A stretch of DNA of 9,274 nt from a bacterium (GCA_004561785.1 SFUB01000052.1:1-9274), one strand, 5' to 3'; positions 1-7,451 are shown, numbered from the stretch's first letter. The notes: generated by a model from the letters alone, not told the origin. Numbers and translations: made by a program.

Positions 1-2309
1 ATTTGCTGCTATTAGATGAACCAACGGCGGCTTTGGATCATGAAAACGCAGAAAGGGTATTTGATATTCTCCGACGCGCCTCCCTTCGGTCTTTGGTAAT
101 CGTGGTGAGCCATGACGGAAAACTGGTGAGCCGCTATTGCGACGAGGTTTTTGGACTGGAAGATGGAAGGATCGTTTCCTTTGAGAAAAAGAAGGAAATT
201 CCAGAGGAAGGGAAACCTGATCCGAAACGGATTCCGGGGGTAGAAAGGGGGCGCCCTCATCTTCCGTTTCCCATGCTTATCCAGCATGCCTTCCATGTCC
301 TCAAAGAAAAGAAATGGAGGTCTTTCTTCTCGGAAGCTTCGATCGCCACGGGCTTAATCGGAGTAGGGTTATCTTTGTTCCTATCTTTTTCGATTTCTTC
401 GCAAATCAAAGGTGCTTTTGCGGAAATTTTTCCAGAAAATCAGATTGTTATGACGACGAAGAAAGACCTTCCCGAGGCGGTTAGCAATGTTTATTCCGCC
501 ACCTTAGCAGAGGCGGAATCGCTAAAACAATCTTTCCCGGACGAGCTTTTGGGCTTTGGGGTTAGCTACGTGATGAACTTTGAGGAATGGTTTTCCGATG
601 ACAATTCTCTTTTTGCCTTGTACGGGTCAAATCAGATTAGCATGCCATCTTTCTCCATTCGTTCCTTCAATGATTACCAATGGTTAGAGATGATGAATGG
701 GTCCTCATTTTATCCGAGCGCTCCAGCCAAAATGGATTTTGACCAAATCGTTTTGGGCCTTCCGTATCCGGATATGTTTCAACTGTGCCTTCAACTGCAC
801 ATTGAACGCTCCTTCGAAAGTTTGGGCGGATTTTTGTCGGACACCCCTCTCCCCTTGGTACTGCGCGTCTCCAAACTGGAGTGGGGGTTCCAAGACGAAG
901 AGGCCTTTCAACTAGTCGCCGTCACGCCTTCAAGCAAGCCGGTGGTTTATCACCTTGACCATTGTTGGGCTAGGAAACTGTTCGTGGAAAGGATGAGATT
1001 CGTGCCGTGGCGGGAAGGAGAGACTCCTTCTCCTCAGGCGATCTATGAAGCGCCATATGTTCAGCCGAAAGGCGATCCGATTTCTTTCTTGAAAGCGGTA
1101 AGAAGACTCGAATCTTTTGAAGGCTTCCTTTTTCAGAAAGCGGGCCCGTCCTTTTTGGGGTCGTTGCTAGAGAAAGGGGAACCCATATCTTTCACGAGGC
1201 TATATGTTTTCACCCGCGATTCGTTGGGCCCCAAGTGGGGAGATATTGAAAGGATCTACGAAAGCGATGAACGAATCGTCGGCAGGGATCTCATCTCACC
1301 CGGCGGGATCTTTGCCTCATCGAATTCTTTGGTTTCGGGATTCATGAACCACCTTGTTTTTTCGCCCTCGGAGGAAGACATTCACTCGGCAATCGACGCC
1401 TATTCTAGGCTCCCTCTTTCTCAAAAAGATTACCCCCTCGTGCTTCCGGAATCCTGCAAAGATGCCGGCGTTCTGCAGGTGAATTCGCCTTTGAGACTGT
1501 CGTTTGGTGGGGCTTCTGCGGCGAAAGGGTCCTTGCCGCAAAGCTATGAGGAGATGGCGATTTCGAGTGCTTTATTTCGAACTTGGGGAGAGCCCGATGA
1601 AATCTACGTGACCGCCGAAATTGGTTCTAACGAAATCGGCGAATACTTCGATCGAGAGTTCACGGTAGCGAAGATCAAAATCAGCGGGGTCGTAGAGAAC
1701 GAAAAAGAAATCATCTATCTTCCGGACGATTGGTCTTTGGATTTTCTGTTTTTGTCTTTGGATGCCGACCCGATTTCCCTCTGCCCAACCGGAGCGGTGT
1801 TCCAAATTGCCTCGGACTCTGAGCTGAAAAGCGTGCTGTCCAAATTGCAAGCCAATTTCCCTGAATATGATTTCGGGTCTCCGCTGCTGACCGTGAGCGA
1901 AGCGGTGGAGGGGTCTTTGGGGTATCTTCAGGAGATCCTGCTTTTCTTCTCTTCGTTTGCGTTGCTGATGTCCTTTTTGCTTTCCGCCATCTCTCTTGGC
2001 ATCGTCATTTCGGAGAATTCCAAGGAGGGCAAACTTCTTTTCGCCATGGGTGCGAACCGGAGAGATATCCACTTGGCTCTTCTTTCCCATGGCCTCCTAT
2101 TCGTCAGCGGAGCCTTTCTTTCTTCTTGCGTGAGCCTGCTTGTTCTTCAGGTCGCCGTGTCATTCTATCTTTCCCTTTCTTTCAAGACTCCTTTTCGCTT
2201 TTCGCTTTCGTTGATCCCCTTTGGAGGTGCGTTGGCCTGCTCGCTCTTGTTTGTTTTGACGTTTTCTTTGCTCATCTTCCTTCGTCTACGCCGAAAGACG
2301 CTTTGGTGA
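1..2309 (+). CDS. ABC transporter, fused ATPase and FtsX-like permease (5' end outside window)
   Basis: The C-terminal 768 residues of an ABC transporter are present; the true start, the Walker A motif and the ABC signature lie upstream of the window. The fragment opens at the Walker B/D-loop (LLLDEPTAALD, residues 2-12), followed by the switch histidine in VVSHD (H37) and the usual end of an ATPase domain (LEDGRIV, about 52-58). A first membrane helix follows at about 112-132, then a predicted extracytoplasmic region of roughly 500 residues, then three helices at about 645-669, 689-721 and 732-760. The loop KLLFAMGANRRDI (about 678-690) is typical of FtsX/MacB permeases, where it couples to the ATPase. 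The one-plus-three helix layout fits the MacB/FtsX class, which moves peptides, lipids or lipoproteins, or works mechanically on envelope proteins, rather than importing nutrients. The substrate cannot be told. The gene ends in TGA, 89 nt before cspA. Membrane location is inferred from the helices. Confidence 0.85.
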   Translation, partial: LLLLDEPTAALDHENAERVFDILRRASLRSLVIVVSHDGKLVSRYCDEVFGLEDGRIVSFEKKKEIPEEGKPDPKRIPGVERGRPHLPFPMLIQHAFHVLKEKKWRSFFSEASIATGLIGVGLSLFLSFSISSQIKGAFAEIFPENQIVMTTKKDLPEAVSNVYSATLAEAESLKQSFPDELLGFGVSYVMNFEEWFSDDNSLFALYGSNQISMPSFSIRSFNDYQWLEMMNGSSFYPSAPAKMDFDQIVLGLPYPDMFQLCLQLHIERSFESLGGFLSDTPLPLVLRVSKLEWGFQDEEAFQLVAVTPSSKPVVYHLDHCWARKLFVERMRFVPWREGETPSPQAIYEAPYVQPKGDPISFLKAVRRLESFEGFLFQKAGPSFLGSLLEKGEPISFTRLYVFTRDSLGPKWGDIERIYESDERIVGRDLISPGGIFASSNSLVSGFMNHLVFSPSEEDIHSAIDAYSRLPLSQKDYPLVLPESCKDAGVLQVNSPLRLSFGGASAAKGSLPQSYEEMAISSALFRTWGEPDEIYVTAEIGSNEIGEYFDREFTVAKIKISGVVENEKEIIYLPDDWSLDFLFLSLDADPISLCPTGAVFQIASDSELKSVLSKLQANFPEYDFGSPLLTVSEAVEGSLGYLQEILLFFSSFALLMSFLLSAISLGIVISENSKEGKLLFAMGANRRDIHLALLSHGLLFVSGAFLSSCVSLLVLQVAVSFYLSLSFKTPFRFSLSLIPFGGALACSLLFVLTFSLLIFLRLRRKTLW

Positions 2310-2317
2310 AAGTTTTG

Positions 2318-2346
2318 TTTCAAATGGTTGGAAAAGGTGCTAGGAT
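2318..2346 (+). promoter_or_regulatory. Possible sigma-A promoter for the cold-shock gene
   Basis: A -10-like TAGGAT (2341-2346) is preceded by TG at 2338-2339, giving an extended -10. A weak -35-like TTTCAA lies at 2318-2323 with 17-bp spacing. Transcription would start near 2353 and give a leader of about 45 nt before cspA. The -35 match is poor, so read-through from the ABC gene is also possible. Confidence 0.35.
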
Positions 2347-2398
2347 AATCCTCGGTCAAAAACCTTTTAGGCGTATGGCTAGGAAGGTTAGGAGTCTC

Positions 2399-2599
2399 AT
2401 GAAGGGAACAGTCAAAATGTTCAACAAAGAGAAGGGTTATGGTTTTATTCATGCCGAAGACAACCAGGACTACTTCTTCCACTACTCTGCTCTTCTGATG
2501 GACAACTACAAAACCGCCGAACCCGGCGAGCATGTAGAGTTCGAAGTCGAAGAGTCTCAGCGTGGGCCGCGTGCTATGAACGTTAAGAAAGTCGACTAA
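2399..2599 (+). CDS. cspA: Cold-shock domain protein (CspA/CspB type)
   Basis: A 66-residue single cold-shock domain, the normal length for bacterial Csp proteins. These bind single-stranded RNA and DNA and act as RNA chaperones in the cytoplasm. The start KGTVKMFN is followed by the RNP1 motif KGYGFI (about residues 12-17), the RNP2-like YFFHYSAL (about 25-32) and the closing GPRAMNVKKV. The start at 2399 is chosen because Csp proteins begin directly at the M(x)GTVK strand. It has TAGGAG at 2389-2394 (4-nt spacing) and AGGAAGG further upstream. An in-frame ATG at 2375 would add eight residues and is less likely. The aromatic residue usually found after GTVK (Trp of KWF) is methionine here, while the other aromatic positions are kept. 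A terminator follows immediately, so the gene is probably transcribed alone or as the tail of the ABC transcript. Confidence 0.93.
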   Translation: MKGTVKMFNKEKGYGFIHAEDNQDYFFHYSALLMDNYKTAEPGEHVEFEVEESQRGPRAMNVKKVD

Positions 2600-2617
2600 T
2601 TTAAACTAGTTGCTTAT

Positions 2618-2643
2618 GCCTCCGAGATTCTCGGAGGCTTTTT
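2618..2643 (+). terminator. Intrinsic terminator after cspA
   Basis: A perfect 9-bp stem, GCCTCCGAG (2618-2626) pairing with CTCGGAGGC (2630-2638), has a three-base loop ATT and is followed by TTTTT. It separates cspA from the ychF operon. Confidence 0.93.
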
Positions 2644-2656
2644 CTTTCTTTGGCCT

Positions 2657-2684
2657 TTTTCACGCGCGCGTTACGCGCTAAAAT
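2657..2684 (+). promoter_or_regulatory. Probable promoter of the ychF-ispF-argS-rpoE operon
   Basis: TTTTCA (2657-2662) and TAAAAT (2679-2684) are separated by 16 bp and lie directly after the cspA terminator. Transcription would start near 2691, about 24 nt before the ychF start. The spacer is an alternating GC palindrome (see the repeat entry). The -35 match is partial, but this is the only good candidate in the gap. Confidence 0.5.
2666..2678. repeat. GC-rich inverted repeat inside the ychF promoter spacer
   Basis: GCGCG, TTA, CGCGC forms a perfect 5-bp inverted repeat, embedded in the longer alternating run from 2663. It lies entirely between the presumed -35 and -10 boxes, in an otherwise AT-rich gap. 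It could be an operator for a dimeric regulator, a small RNA hairpin, or chance. Confidence 0.5.
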
Positions 2685-2714
2685 GCACCTGCCTATTTGA
2701 AGGAAGTATTTATC

Positions 2715-3830
2715 ATGTCATTGAAAGCCGGTATCGTCGGTCTCCCGAACGTCGGAAAGTCCACCTTGTTCAACGCCATCACGAATTCCCACGTGGAGGC
2801 CGCGAACTATCCATTTGCCACCATCAAGCCCAACACCGGGGTCGTTGTCGTCCCGGACGAGAGGCTAGATTTCCTCTGTGATATGTTCCATCCCGCCAAA
2901 CGGGTCAGCGCCACTTTCGATTTCTATGACATCGCCGGTTTGGTGAAGGGCGCCAGCAAAGGCGAAGGCCTGGGAAATCAGTTCTTGGCCGCCATCCGCG
3001 AATGCGACGCCATCTGCGAGGTCGTCCGCTGCTTCGATTCCTCGGATATCATCCACGTCGAGAACACCGTTGATCCGGAGAGGGATATCTCCATCATCGA
3101 TTTGGAACTTGCCATGGCTGACTACGAATCGGTTCAGAACCGCATTGCGAAGCAAGGGATCAAAGCCAGAGTGGCCCACGACAAAGTCGCCCAATACGAA
3201 ATGGCCATCCTCGCCCCCCTTGAGAAGTGGCTCGGCGAGGGGAAACCCGCCCGCACCTGCCCTGATCTGACCGAGGAGCAAAGGGAGTACGCGAAGAAAT
3301 CCTTCTTCCTGCTCTCCGCAAAGCCCATCATCTATGTGGCTAACGTCGCGGATTCCGATTACACGAACCTCGACGCCTGCAAATACTATCAAACCGTTAA
3401 GGCCATCGCCGCGTCCCAAAACGCCCAGTGCATCCCGGTTTCCTGCGAAATCGAATACGAGATCTCGCAGCTTGGCCCGGAAGAGAAAAAAGAGTTCCTC
3501 AGCGAACTTGGCGCCAGCGAAAGCGGATTGGATAAGCTCGTAAAAGCGGCCTACCGCTTGCTGAATCTCTCCACCTTCTTCACCTGTGGAACCGATGAAT
3601 GCCGCGCTTGGACCTTCGTCAATGGGATGACGGCCCCTGAATGCGCCGGCATCATCCACACCGATTTCCAAAAAGGCTTCATCAAAGCGGAGTGCTATGA
3701 CTTCGATGTTTTGAAGGAACTCGGTTCGGAAGCTGCCGTGAAAGAGGCTGGAAAACTCCGTCAGGAGGGAAAGGAATACCGGATGAAGGACGGCGACGTT
3801 GTGTTCTTCCGGTTCAATGTCACCAAATGA
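2715..3830 (+). CDS. ychF: Redox-regulated ATPase YchF (Obg/OLA1 family)
   Basis: This 371-residue protein is a full-length YchF (the E. coli protein is 363). YchF/OLA1 belongs to the Obg group of P-loop NTPases, binds ATP rather than GTP, and associates with ribosomes. Visible motifs are the P-loop GLPNVGKST (residues 9-17), the switch II/G3 stretch DIAGLVKGAS (72-81), and NVAD at 210-213 in place of the GTPase NKxD motif, as expected for ATP-preferring members. A C-terminal TGS domain spans about 286-369 (RAWTFVNGMTAPECAGIIH, then EGKEYRMKDGDVVFFRFNV). The start at 2715 is preceded by AAGGAAG (2700-2706) with 8-nt spacing; a TTG six codons upstream lies over that site and is rejected. It is the first gene of a four-gene operon, and its TGA overlaps the ispF start in an ATGA junction. 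Function in translation or stress response is known of the family, not shown here. Confidence 0.97.
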   Translation: MSLKAGIVGLPNVGKSTLFNAITNSHVEAANYPFATIKPNTGVVVVPDERLDFLCDMFHPAKRVSATFDFYDIAGLVKGASKGEGLGNQFLAAIRECDAICEVVRCFDSSDIIHVENTVDPERDISIIDLELAMADYESVQNRIAKQGIKARVAHDKVAQYEMAILAPLEKWLGEGKPARTCPDLTEEQREYAKKSFFLLSAKPIIYVANVADSDYTNLDACKYYQTVKAIAASQNAQCIPVSCEIEYEISQLGPEEKKEFLSELGASESGLDKLVKAAYRLLNLSTFFTCGTDECRAWTFVNGMTAPECAGIIHTDFQKGFIKAECYDFDVLKELGSEAAVKEAGKLRQEGKEYRMKDGDVVFFRFNVTK

Positions 3831-4345
3831 AGGACATCCGAATCGGCATTGGCGAGGATATTCACCGATTTGCCCCGGGGCGGAAACTCATTCTTGGTGG
3901 AATGGAGATCCCCTATGCGAAAGGCCTGTTGGCCCATAGCGACGGCGATGTGGTCTATCACGCGGTCGCCGATGCGCTTCTAGGGGCCTTGGCCCTTGGG
4001 GACATCGGCCATTACTTCAAGACCAACGATCCGAAATGGGATAACGCCCAAAGCTCCCTCATCGTCTCCGAAGTGGTCAAGATGATCGAGGAACGCGGCT
4101 ACAAAGTCGGGAATCTCGATGTGGTCCTTCTCGCAGAGGAACCCCATCTTGCCGTGTATTTGGAAGGCATGCGCGTCAATCTGGCGTTTCTGCTCCATGT
4201 GGATATGAGCCGAGTGGGCATCCAAGCCGGGACCGAGGAGGGCCTTGGCGAGGTCGGCAGAAAAGAAGGCATCCGCGCGAAAGCGGCGGTGCTGCTATAC
4301 AAAGAAGAAAGCGAGGAAAAGAAATGGACAACGATATCCGATTGA
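3827..4345 (+). CDS. ispF: 2-C-methyl-D-erythritol 2,4-cyclodiphosphate synthase
   Basis: IspF converts 4-diphosphocytidyl-2-C-methyl-D-erythritol 2-phosphate to 2-C-methyl-D-erythritol 2,4-cyclodiphosphate with release of CMP, in the non-mevalonate (MEP) isoprenoid pathway; the enzyme is a cytoplasmic trimer. Residues matching known metal ligands are D11 and H13 (GIGEDIHRF) and H45. H37 in AHSDGD and T136 before E138 correspond to the two transition-state sites of the E. coli enzyme. The usual TTTE motif is altered to GTEE (135-138), with the key Thr and Glu kept. At 172 residues it is about 12-15 longer than usual. The excess is a charged C-terminal tail (about 159-172) whose last codons overlap the argS start by 22 nt. 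The start ATG overlaps the ychF stop, implying coupled translation. The MEP pathway is therefore probably in use in this organism. Confidence 0.95.
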   Translation: MKDIRIGIGEDIHRFAPGRKLILGGMEIPYAKGLLAHSDGDVVYHAVADALLGALALGDIGHYFKTNDPKWDNAQSSLIVSEVVKMIEERGYKVGNLDVVLLAEEPHLAVYLEGMRVNLAFLLHVDMSRVGIQAGTEEGLGEVGRKEGIRAKAAVLLYKEESEEKKWTTISD

Positions 4346-5952
4346 AACAAGCTTTGATCCCTTTGCTCAAGGAATTCGGGATTGAGGCTGATGAGAATGA
4401 CATCGTCATCGAGAGGAGCCGGGATACGGCTCATGGCGATTATGCGACCAACTGCGCGATGAAATTTGCCAAACGCGTCGGCAAGAACCCCCGTCAATTC
4501 GCCCAGGAGCTCTCTGAGAAACTGAATCTCGATTTCGTCGAGAAAATCGAAATCGCGGGCCCCGGCTTCATCAACTTCTTCTTGAAGCACGGCGCTTTAA
4601 CCGACGTTTTGAAAACGATCTTTGAGCAAGGCGCCTCCTTCGGCAGGGCCGAAAGGAACGGCATCAAAGTCGACGTCGAATATGTTTCCGCGAACCCGAC
4701 CGGCGACCTTCATCTCGGTCACACCCGCTGCGCGGCGGTGGGGGACGTCATTTCTTCCCTCTTGGATTGGGCCGGTTACGACGTGACCCGCGAGTATTAC
4801 GTCAATGACTGCGGCAATCAGGTGGAGCATCTCGGCCATTCGATTCGCGCTCGTTACCACGAAGCCTTTGGGGAGCCGCTCGATCTGGCTGACGATGATT
4901 ACCACGGCCAGGACCTCATCGCCATCGCCGAGCAGATTAAGGAACAATTCGGCGACAAGTACCTTCAAGACAGTCAAGAGTCCCATGATTTCTTCATCCG
5001 CTTCGGCATCGATGCCGAACTGAAGAAAATCTGGAAAGACATGGACGCCTTCCGCGTTCACTTCGACAAAGTCAGCTATGAATCCGACATCCGTAAAGGC
5101 GGTGCAATCGAGAAGACGATCGAAGAGCTGAAGCAAAAAGGCTATGTCTATAGCCAGGATGGCGCCACCTACCTTGCCACGACCAAATTCCTCGACGACA
5201 AAGACCGCCCGATTATCAAATCCGATGGCCTCTATACCTATTTCATGCCCGACATCTGCTATCACTATGACAAGATGGCCCGCGGCTATGACCATTTGAT
5301 TGATGTCCTCGGCGCCGATCACCATGGTTACATCGGGCGCATGAAGAGCGCTCTCATGATGAAAGGATACCCCGCGGATTCCCTCGAAGCCCAGTTCGTC
5401 CAAGTCGTCCGTGTCTATAGAGACGGTCAGGAGGTTAAGATGAGCAAGAGGACCGGCAAAGCCATTGCCCACCGCGAACTCATCGAAGATGTCGGCGTCG
5501 ACGCCGTCCGTTACTTCTTCGTTGAACGCAGCGCTTCGAGCCATTTGGACTTCAACTACAACTTGGCCATGGAGCAAAGTTCCTCGAACCCCGTCTTCTA
5601 TTGTCAGTACGCCCACGCTCGCTGCGCCTCTTTGCTGAAACTTGGCGAGGAATTCCCGATCGATCAAGAAGGCAAATGCCTCAAAGAGCCTGAGGAATTC
5701 GCCATTTTAAAGCATTTGGCTGATTTTTCGGGTATGATAGAATCCGCCGCGAAGGAAAGGGAACCGGCCAAAATGACCGCTTACGTCCATAAGCTCGCGG
5801 AGCTGGTCCACGAATTCTACGCTTCTTGCCGCATCATCGACAGGGAAAATAGAGACTTGACCTCGTCGCGTCTCGGGCTTATAAAGGCCTGCGAAATCGT
5901 GTTAGAGAACGGATTGGGGATCCTTGGGGTCTCCGCTCCGGAAAAGATGTGA
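4324..5952 (+). CDS. argS: Arginine--tRNA ligase
   Basis: A complete class I arginyl-tRNA synthetase of 542 residues, close to the usual 550-580. It activates arginine with ATP and charges tRNA-Arg in the cytoplasm. The N-terminal Add-1 (Arg_tRNA_synt_N) domain covers about 1-90, ending in the typical IAGPGFINFFL. The catalytic core has the HIGH motif as HLGH (130-133, in SANPTGDLHLGH) and the KMSK motif (372-375, in KMSKRTGKA). The DALR anticodon-binding domain occupies about 425-542, starting with the typical NPVFYCQYAHAR and ending in LGVSAPEKM. The start at 4324 has GAGG at 4313-4316 (7-nt spacing), inside the end of ispF. The gene overlaps ispF by 22 nt and ends 14 nt before rpoE. No T-box leader is visible upstream, so arginine-specific regulation is not indicated here. 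Confidence 0.98.
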   Translation: MDNDIRLKQALIPLLKEFGIEADENDIVIERSRDTAHGDYATNCAMKFAKRVGKNPRQFAQELSEKLNLDFVEKIEIAGPGFINFFLKHGALTDVLKTIFEQGASFGRAERNGIKVDVEYVSANPTGDLHLGHTRCAAVGDVISSLLDWAGYDVTREYYVNDCGNQVEHLGHSIRARYHEAFGEPLDLADDDYHGQDLIAIAEQIKEQFGDKYLQDSQESHDFFIRFGIDAELKKIWKDMDAFRVHFDKVSYESDIRKGGAIEKTIEELKQKGYVYSQDGATYLATTKFLDDKDRPIIKSDGLYTYFMPDICYHYDKMARGYDHLIDVLGADHHGYIGRMKSALMMKGYPADSLEAQFVQVVRVYRDGQEVKMSKRTGKAIAHRELIEDVGVDAVRYFFVERSASSHLDFNYNLAMEQSSSNPVFYCQYAHARCASLLKLGEEFPIDQEGKCLKEPEEFAILKHLADFSGMIESAAKEREPAKMTAYVHKLAELVHEFYASCRIIDRENRDLTSSRLGLIKACEIVLENGLGILGVSAPEKM

Positions 5953-5966
5953 AAGGAACTGCAACA

Positions 5967-6392
5967 ATGAAAAACGAATCCATGATCGACGCCGCTTATT
6001 CGATCCTCACCGCCAACGATGGGGCCATGGCCTTCAAAGACCTTTGGGAGAAACTCAAAGTGGAATTGGAGATTGGACCTGACGAAGAGGCTTCCCGCAT
6101 CGGCCGCTTCTATACCGACATCTCCCTTGACGGCCGCTTTGTCGAAGGGAAGGACAACACCTGGAACCTCCGCTCCAGGATCTGCTACGACAACGTCCAC
6201 ATCGATATGTCCGATGTCTACACCGATCTGGCCGAAAGCGATGGCGACGATGCCGACAAGCAGGACAATGCTGATTACGACGCTTCCGTCCAAGGCGTCA
6301 TCCTCACCGATGAGGCTGAGCCGGAAGAAGACGAGGAAAACGCCCACAAGCCGGAAACCGCGGAAGACCTCGGCATCAAAAACATTGCCTAA
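5967..6392 (+). CDS. rpoE: DNA-directed RNA polymerase subunit delta
   Basis: The 141-residue protein has the two-part build of the Bacillota delta subunit. An N-terminal HARE-HTH domain covers about 1-75, with the family stretch IGRFYTDISLDGRFVEG followed by TWNLRSR. A low-complexity acidic tail rich in Asp and Glu follows (about 76-141). Delta binds core RNA polymerase, speeds its release and recycling, and changes promoter selectivity with the level of initiating nucleotide. The tail is shorter and less uniformly acidic than that of B. subtilis delta (whole protein 173 residues). The ATG at 5967 has AAAGGA at 5952-5957 with 9-nt spacing; an upstream in-frame GTG at 5949 overlaps the argS stop and sits over that site, so it is not preferred. 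It is the last gene of the operon and is followed by a terminator. Confidence 0.93.
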   Translation: MKNESMIDAAYSILTANDGAMAFKDLWEKLKVELEIGPDEEASRIGRFYTDISLDGRFVEGKDNTWNLRSRICYDNVHIDMSDVYTDLAESDGDDADKQDNADYDASVQGVILTDEAEPEEDEENAHKPETAEDLGIKNIA

Positions 6393-6406
6393 TCAAACAA
6401 CGTTGT

Positions 6407-6432
6407 AACGCCCGCATTCGCGAGCGTTTTTT
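6407..6432 (+). terminator. Intrinsic terminator after rpoE
   Basis: AACGC (6407-6411) pairs with GCGTT (6424-6428), and CGC (6413-6415) with GCG (6420-6422) across one C/A mismatch, with loop ATTC. A run of T starts at 6427. It closes the ychF-rpoE operon. Confidence 0.85.
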
Positions 6433-6475
6433 CTTCCCCTTTTCGGCAAAAGAAGGTATTTTAATCTACTTGCTT

Positions 6476-7432
6476 ATGGTATCCTTCAAAACCTTGCTTA
6501 AGAAAATCGAAGAAGCCCCAATCATCACCATCTGGGGACATGCGATCCCGGACGGGGATTGCTATGGCTGCCAAATTGGCTTGAGGGAAATCATCAAGGA
6601 CAATTTTCCTGGGAAGGAAGTCTATGCCTTGGGGACAGGCGTCCCAAGTCTGCGCGAGAGGATCTCGCCGATGAACGAGGCAGACGATGCGAGTATCGCC
6701 TCTTCTTTGGCGATTTTGGTTGATGTTTCATGCTTGCGGCGCGTGGAAGACCAAAGGGTTTGGAACGCTAAAAGCTTCGCCAAATTCGACCATCATAGCC
6801 CCAACAAAGAGGGCGAAGAGTTTCCCTACGAAGATGCCTATGTGGAGCCTGACGTCATCGCCTGCGCCCAACTCATCGAGGAATTTGCAACGCAAAACAG
6901 CCTTAAAATTTCAAAAATAGCCGCAGAAGCCCTTTATACGGGAATTCTAACGGATTCTGGGTGTTTCCGTTATTTTGGAACGAACCAAAGGACTTTCGCT
7001 TCCGTCAAGCGCCTCGTTTCCTGCGGGATTGAGCCCATTTCAATCCGCAACATCGTCTATTACGAAGACGATAAAACGAAAGCTTTTAAAGCCTACTTGC
7101 AATCCAAGGTCCGAAAGCTCTCCGGAGTCACTTATGTCTATATCACTCCGGAGGAATACCGCCGATTTGGGCTCACCTACGAAGAAGCGGGTTCGATGGT
7201 CAATGCCATCGAAGCGGTCCAATCGCCTTCAATCTTCGCTCTTTTCACGGAGCGTGAAGATGGTGAGGTCCGCGGAGAACTTCGCTCCAACCGCGGATTC
7301 CCCGTTCAACCGACTGCAACTCGCTTTCGCGGCGGAGGCCACTTATTCGCGGCCGGGACCACGACTTATGGCGAAGAAGAGTCTATGGAAGTGGTGAAGG
7401 CACTCACCCTCGTGACCCCAATTTCCTTATAA
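6476..7432 (+). CDS. nrnA: DHH-family phosphoesterase, NrnA-like oligoribonuclease/pAp phosphatase
   Basis: This 318-residue protein has the DHH/DHHA1 architecture of NrnA, which degrades 2- to 5-nt RNAs and dephosphorylates adenosine 3',5'-bisphosphate in the cytoplasm. Metal-binding motifs visible are H22, D26 and D28 (GHAIPDGDCYG), D83 (LVDVS), the DHH signature D105-H107 (KFDHHSP) and D160 (GILTDSGCFRY). The C-terminal substrate-binding DHHA1 motif GGGH is at 286-289. The usual GS after the DGD motif is GC here. The start is uncertain: ATG 6476 is given, but AGAAGG lies 19 nt upstream, and a TTG at 6470 would be 13 nt away. It is followed after 19 nt by a cysQ-like gene, so the two are probably co-transcribed. 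Cyclic-dinucleotide (GdpP-like) activity is less likely, because no PAS, GGDEF or membrane part is present. Confidence 0.88.
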   Translation: MVSFKTLLKKIEEAPIITIWGHAIPDGDCYGCQIGLREIIKDNFPGKEVYALGTGVPSLRERISPMNEADDASIASSLAILVDVSCLRRVEDQRVWNAKSFAKFDHHSPNKEGEEFPYEDAYVEPDVIACAQLIEEFATQNSLKISKIAAEALYTGILTDSGCFRYFGTNQRTFASVKRLVSCGIEPISIRNIVYYEDDKTKAFKAYLQSKVRKLSGVTYVYITPEEYRRFGLTYEEAGSMVNAIEAVQSPSIFALFTEREDGEVRGELRSNRGFPVQPTATRFRGGGHLFAAGTTTYGEEESMEVVKALTLVTPISL

Positions 7433-7451
7433 TGATTCAGGAGGTACTGAA

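Noticed and set aside
2126..2398. Upstream extension of the cold-shock reading frame to 2126, giving a 157-residue protein.
   Set aside because: The extension overlaps the end of the ABC transporter out of frame and is not protein-like; Csp proteins start at the M-K-G-T-V position used here.
2865..3671. 268-codon open frame on the minus strand inside ychF.
   Set aside because: It is a shadow of ychF; the translation is low-complexity and matches no family I know.
4261..4323. Searched for a T-box or other tRNA-sensing leader before argS.
   Set aside because: The region is ispF coding sequence, with no specifier loop, T-box motif or terminator.
4597..5667. Long open frame of 356 codons on the minus strand inside argS.
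   Set aside because: It is antisense to a perfectly matching ArgS with HIGH and KMSK motifs, has no ribosome binding site seen, and arises from codon bias of the sense gene.
5706..5738. AT-rich patch in argS with TATGAT (5733-5738), a possible internal promoter for rpoE.
   Set aside because: No -35 box at proper spacing; nearest candidates are 11 or 21 bp away.
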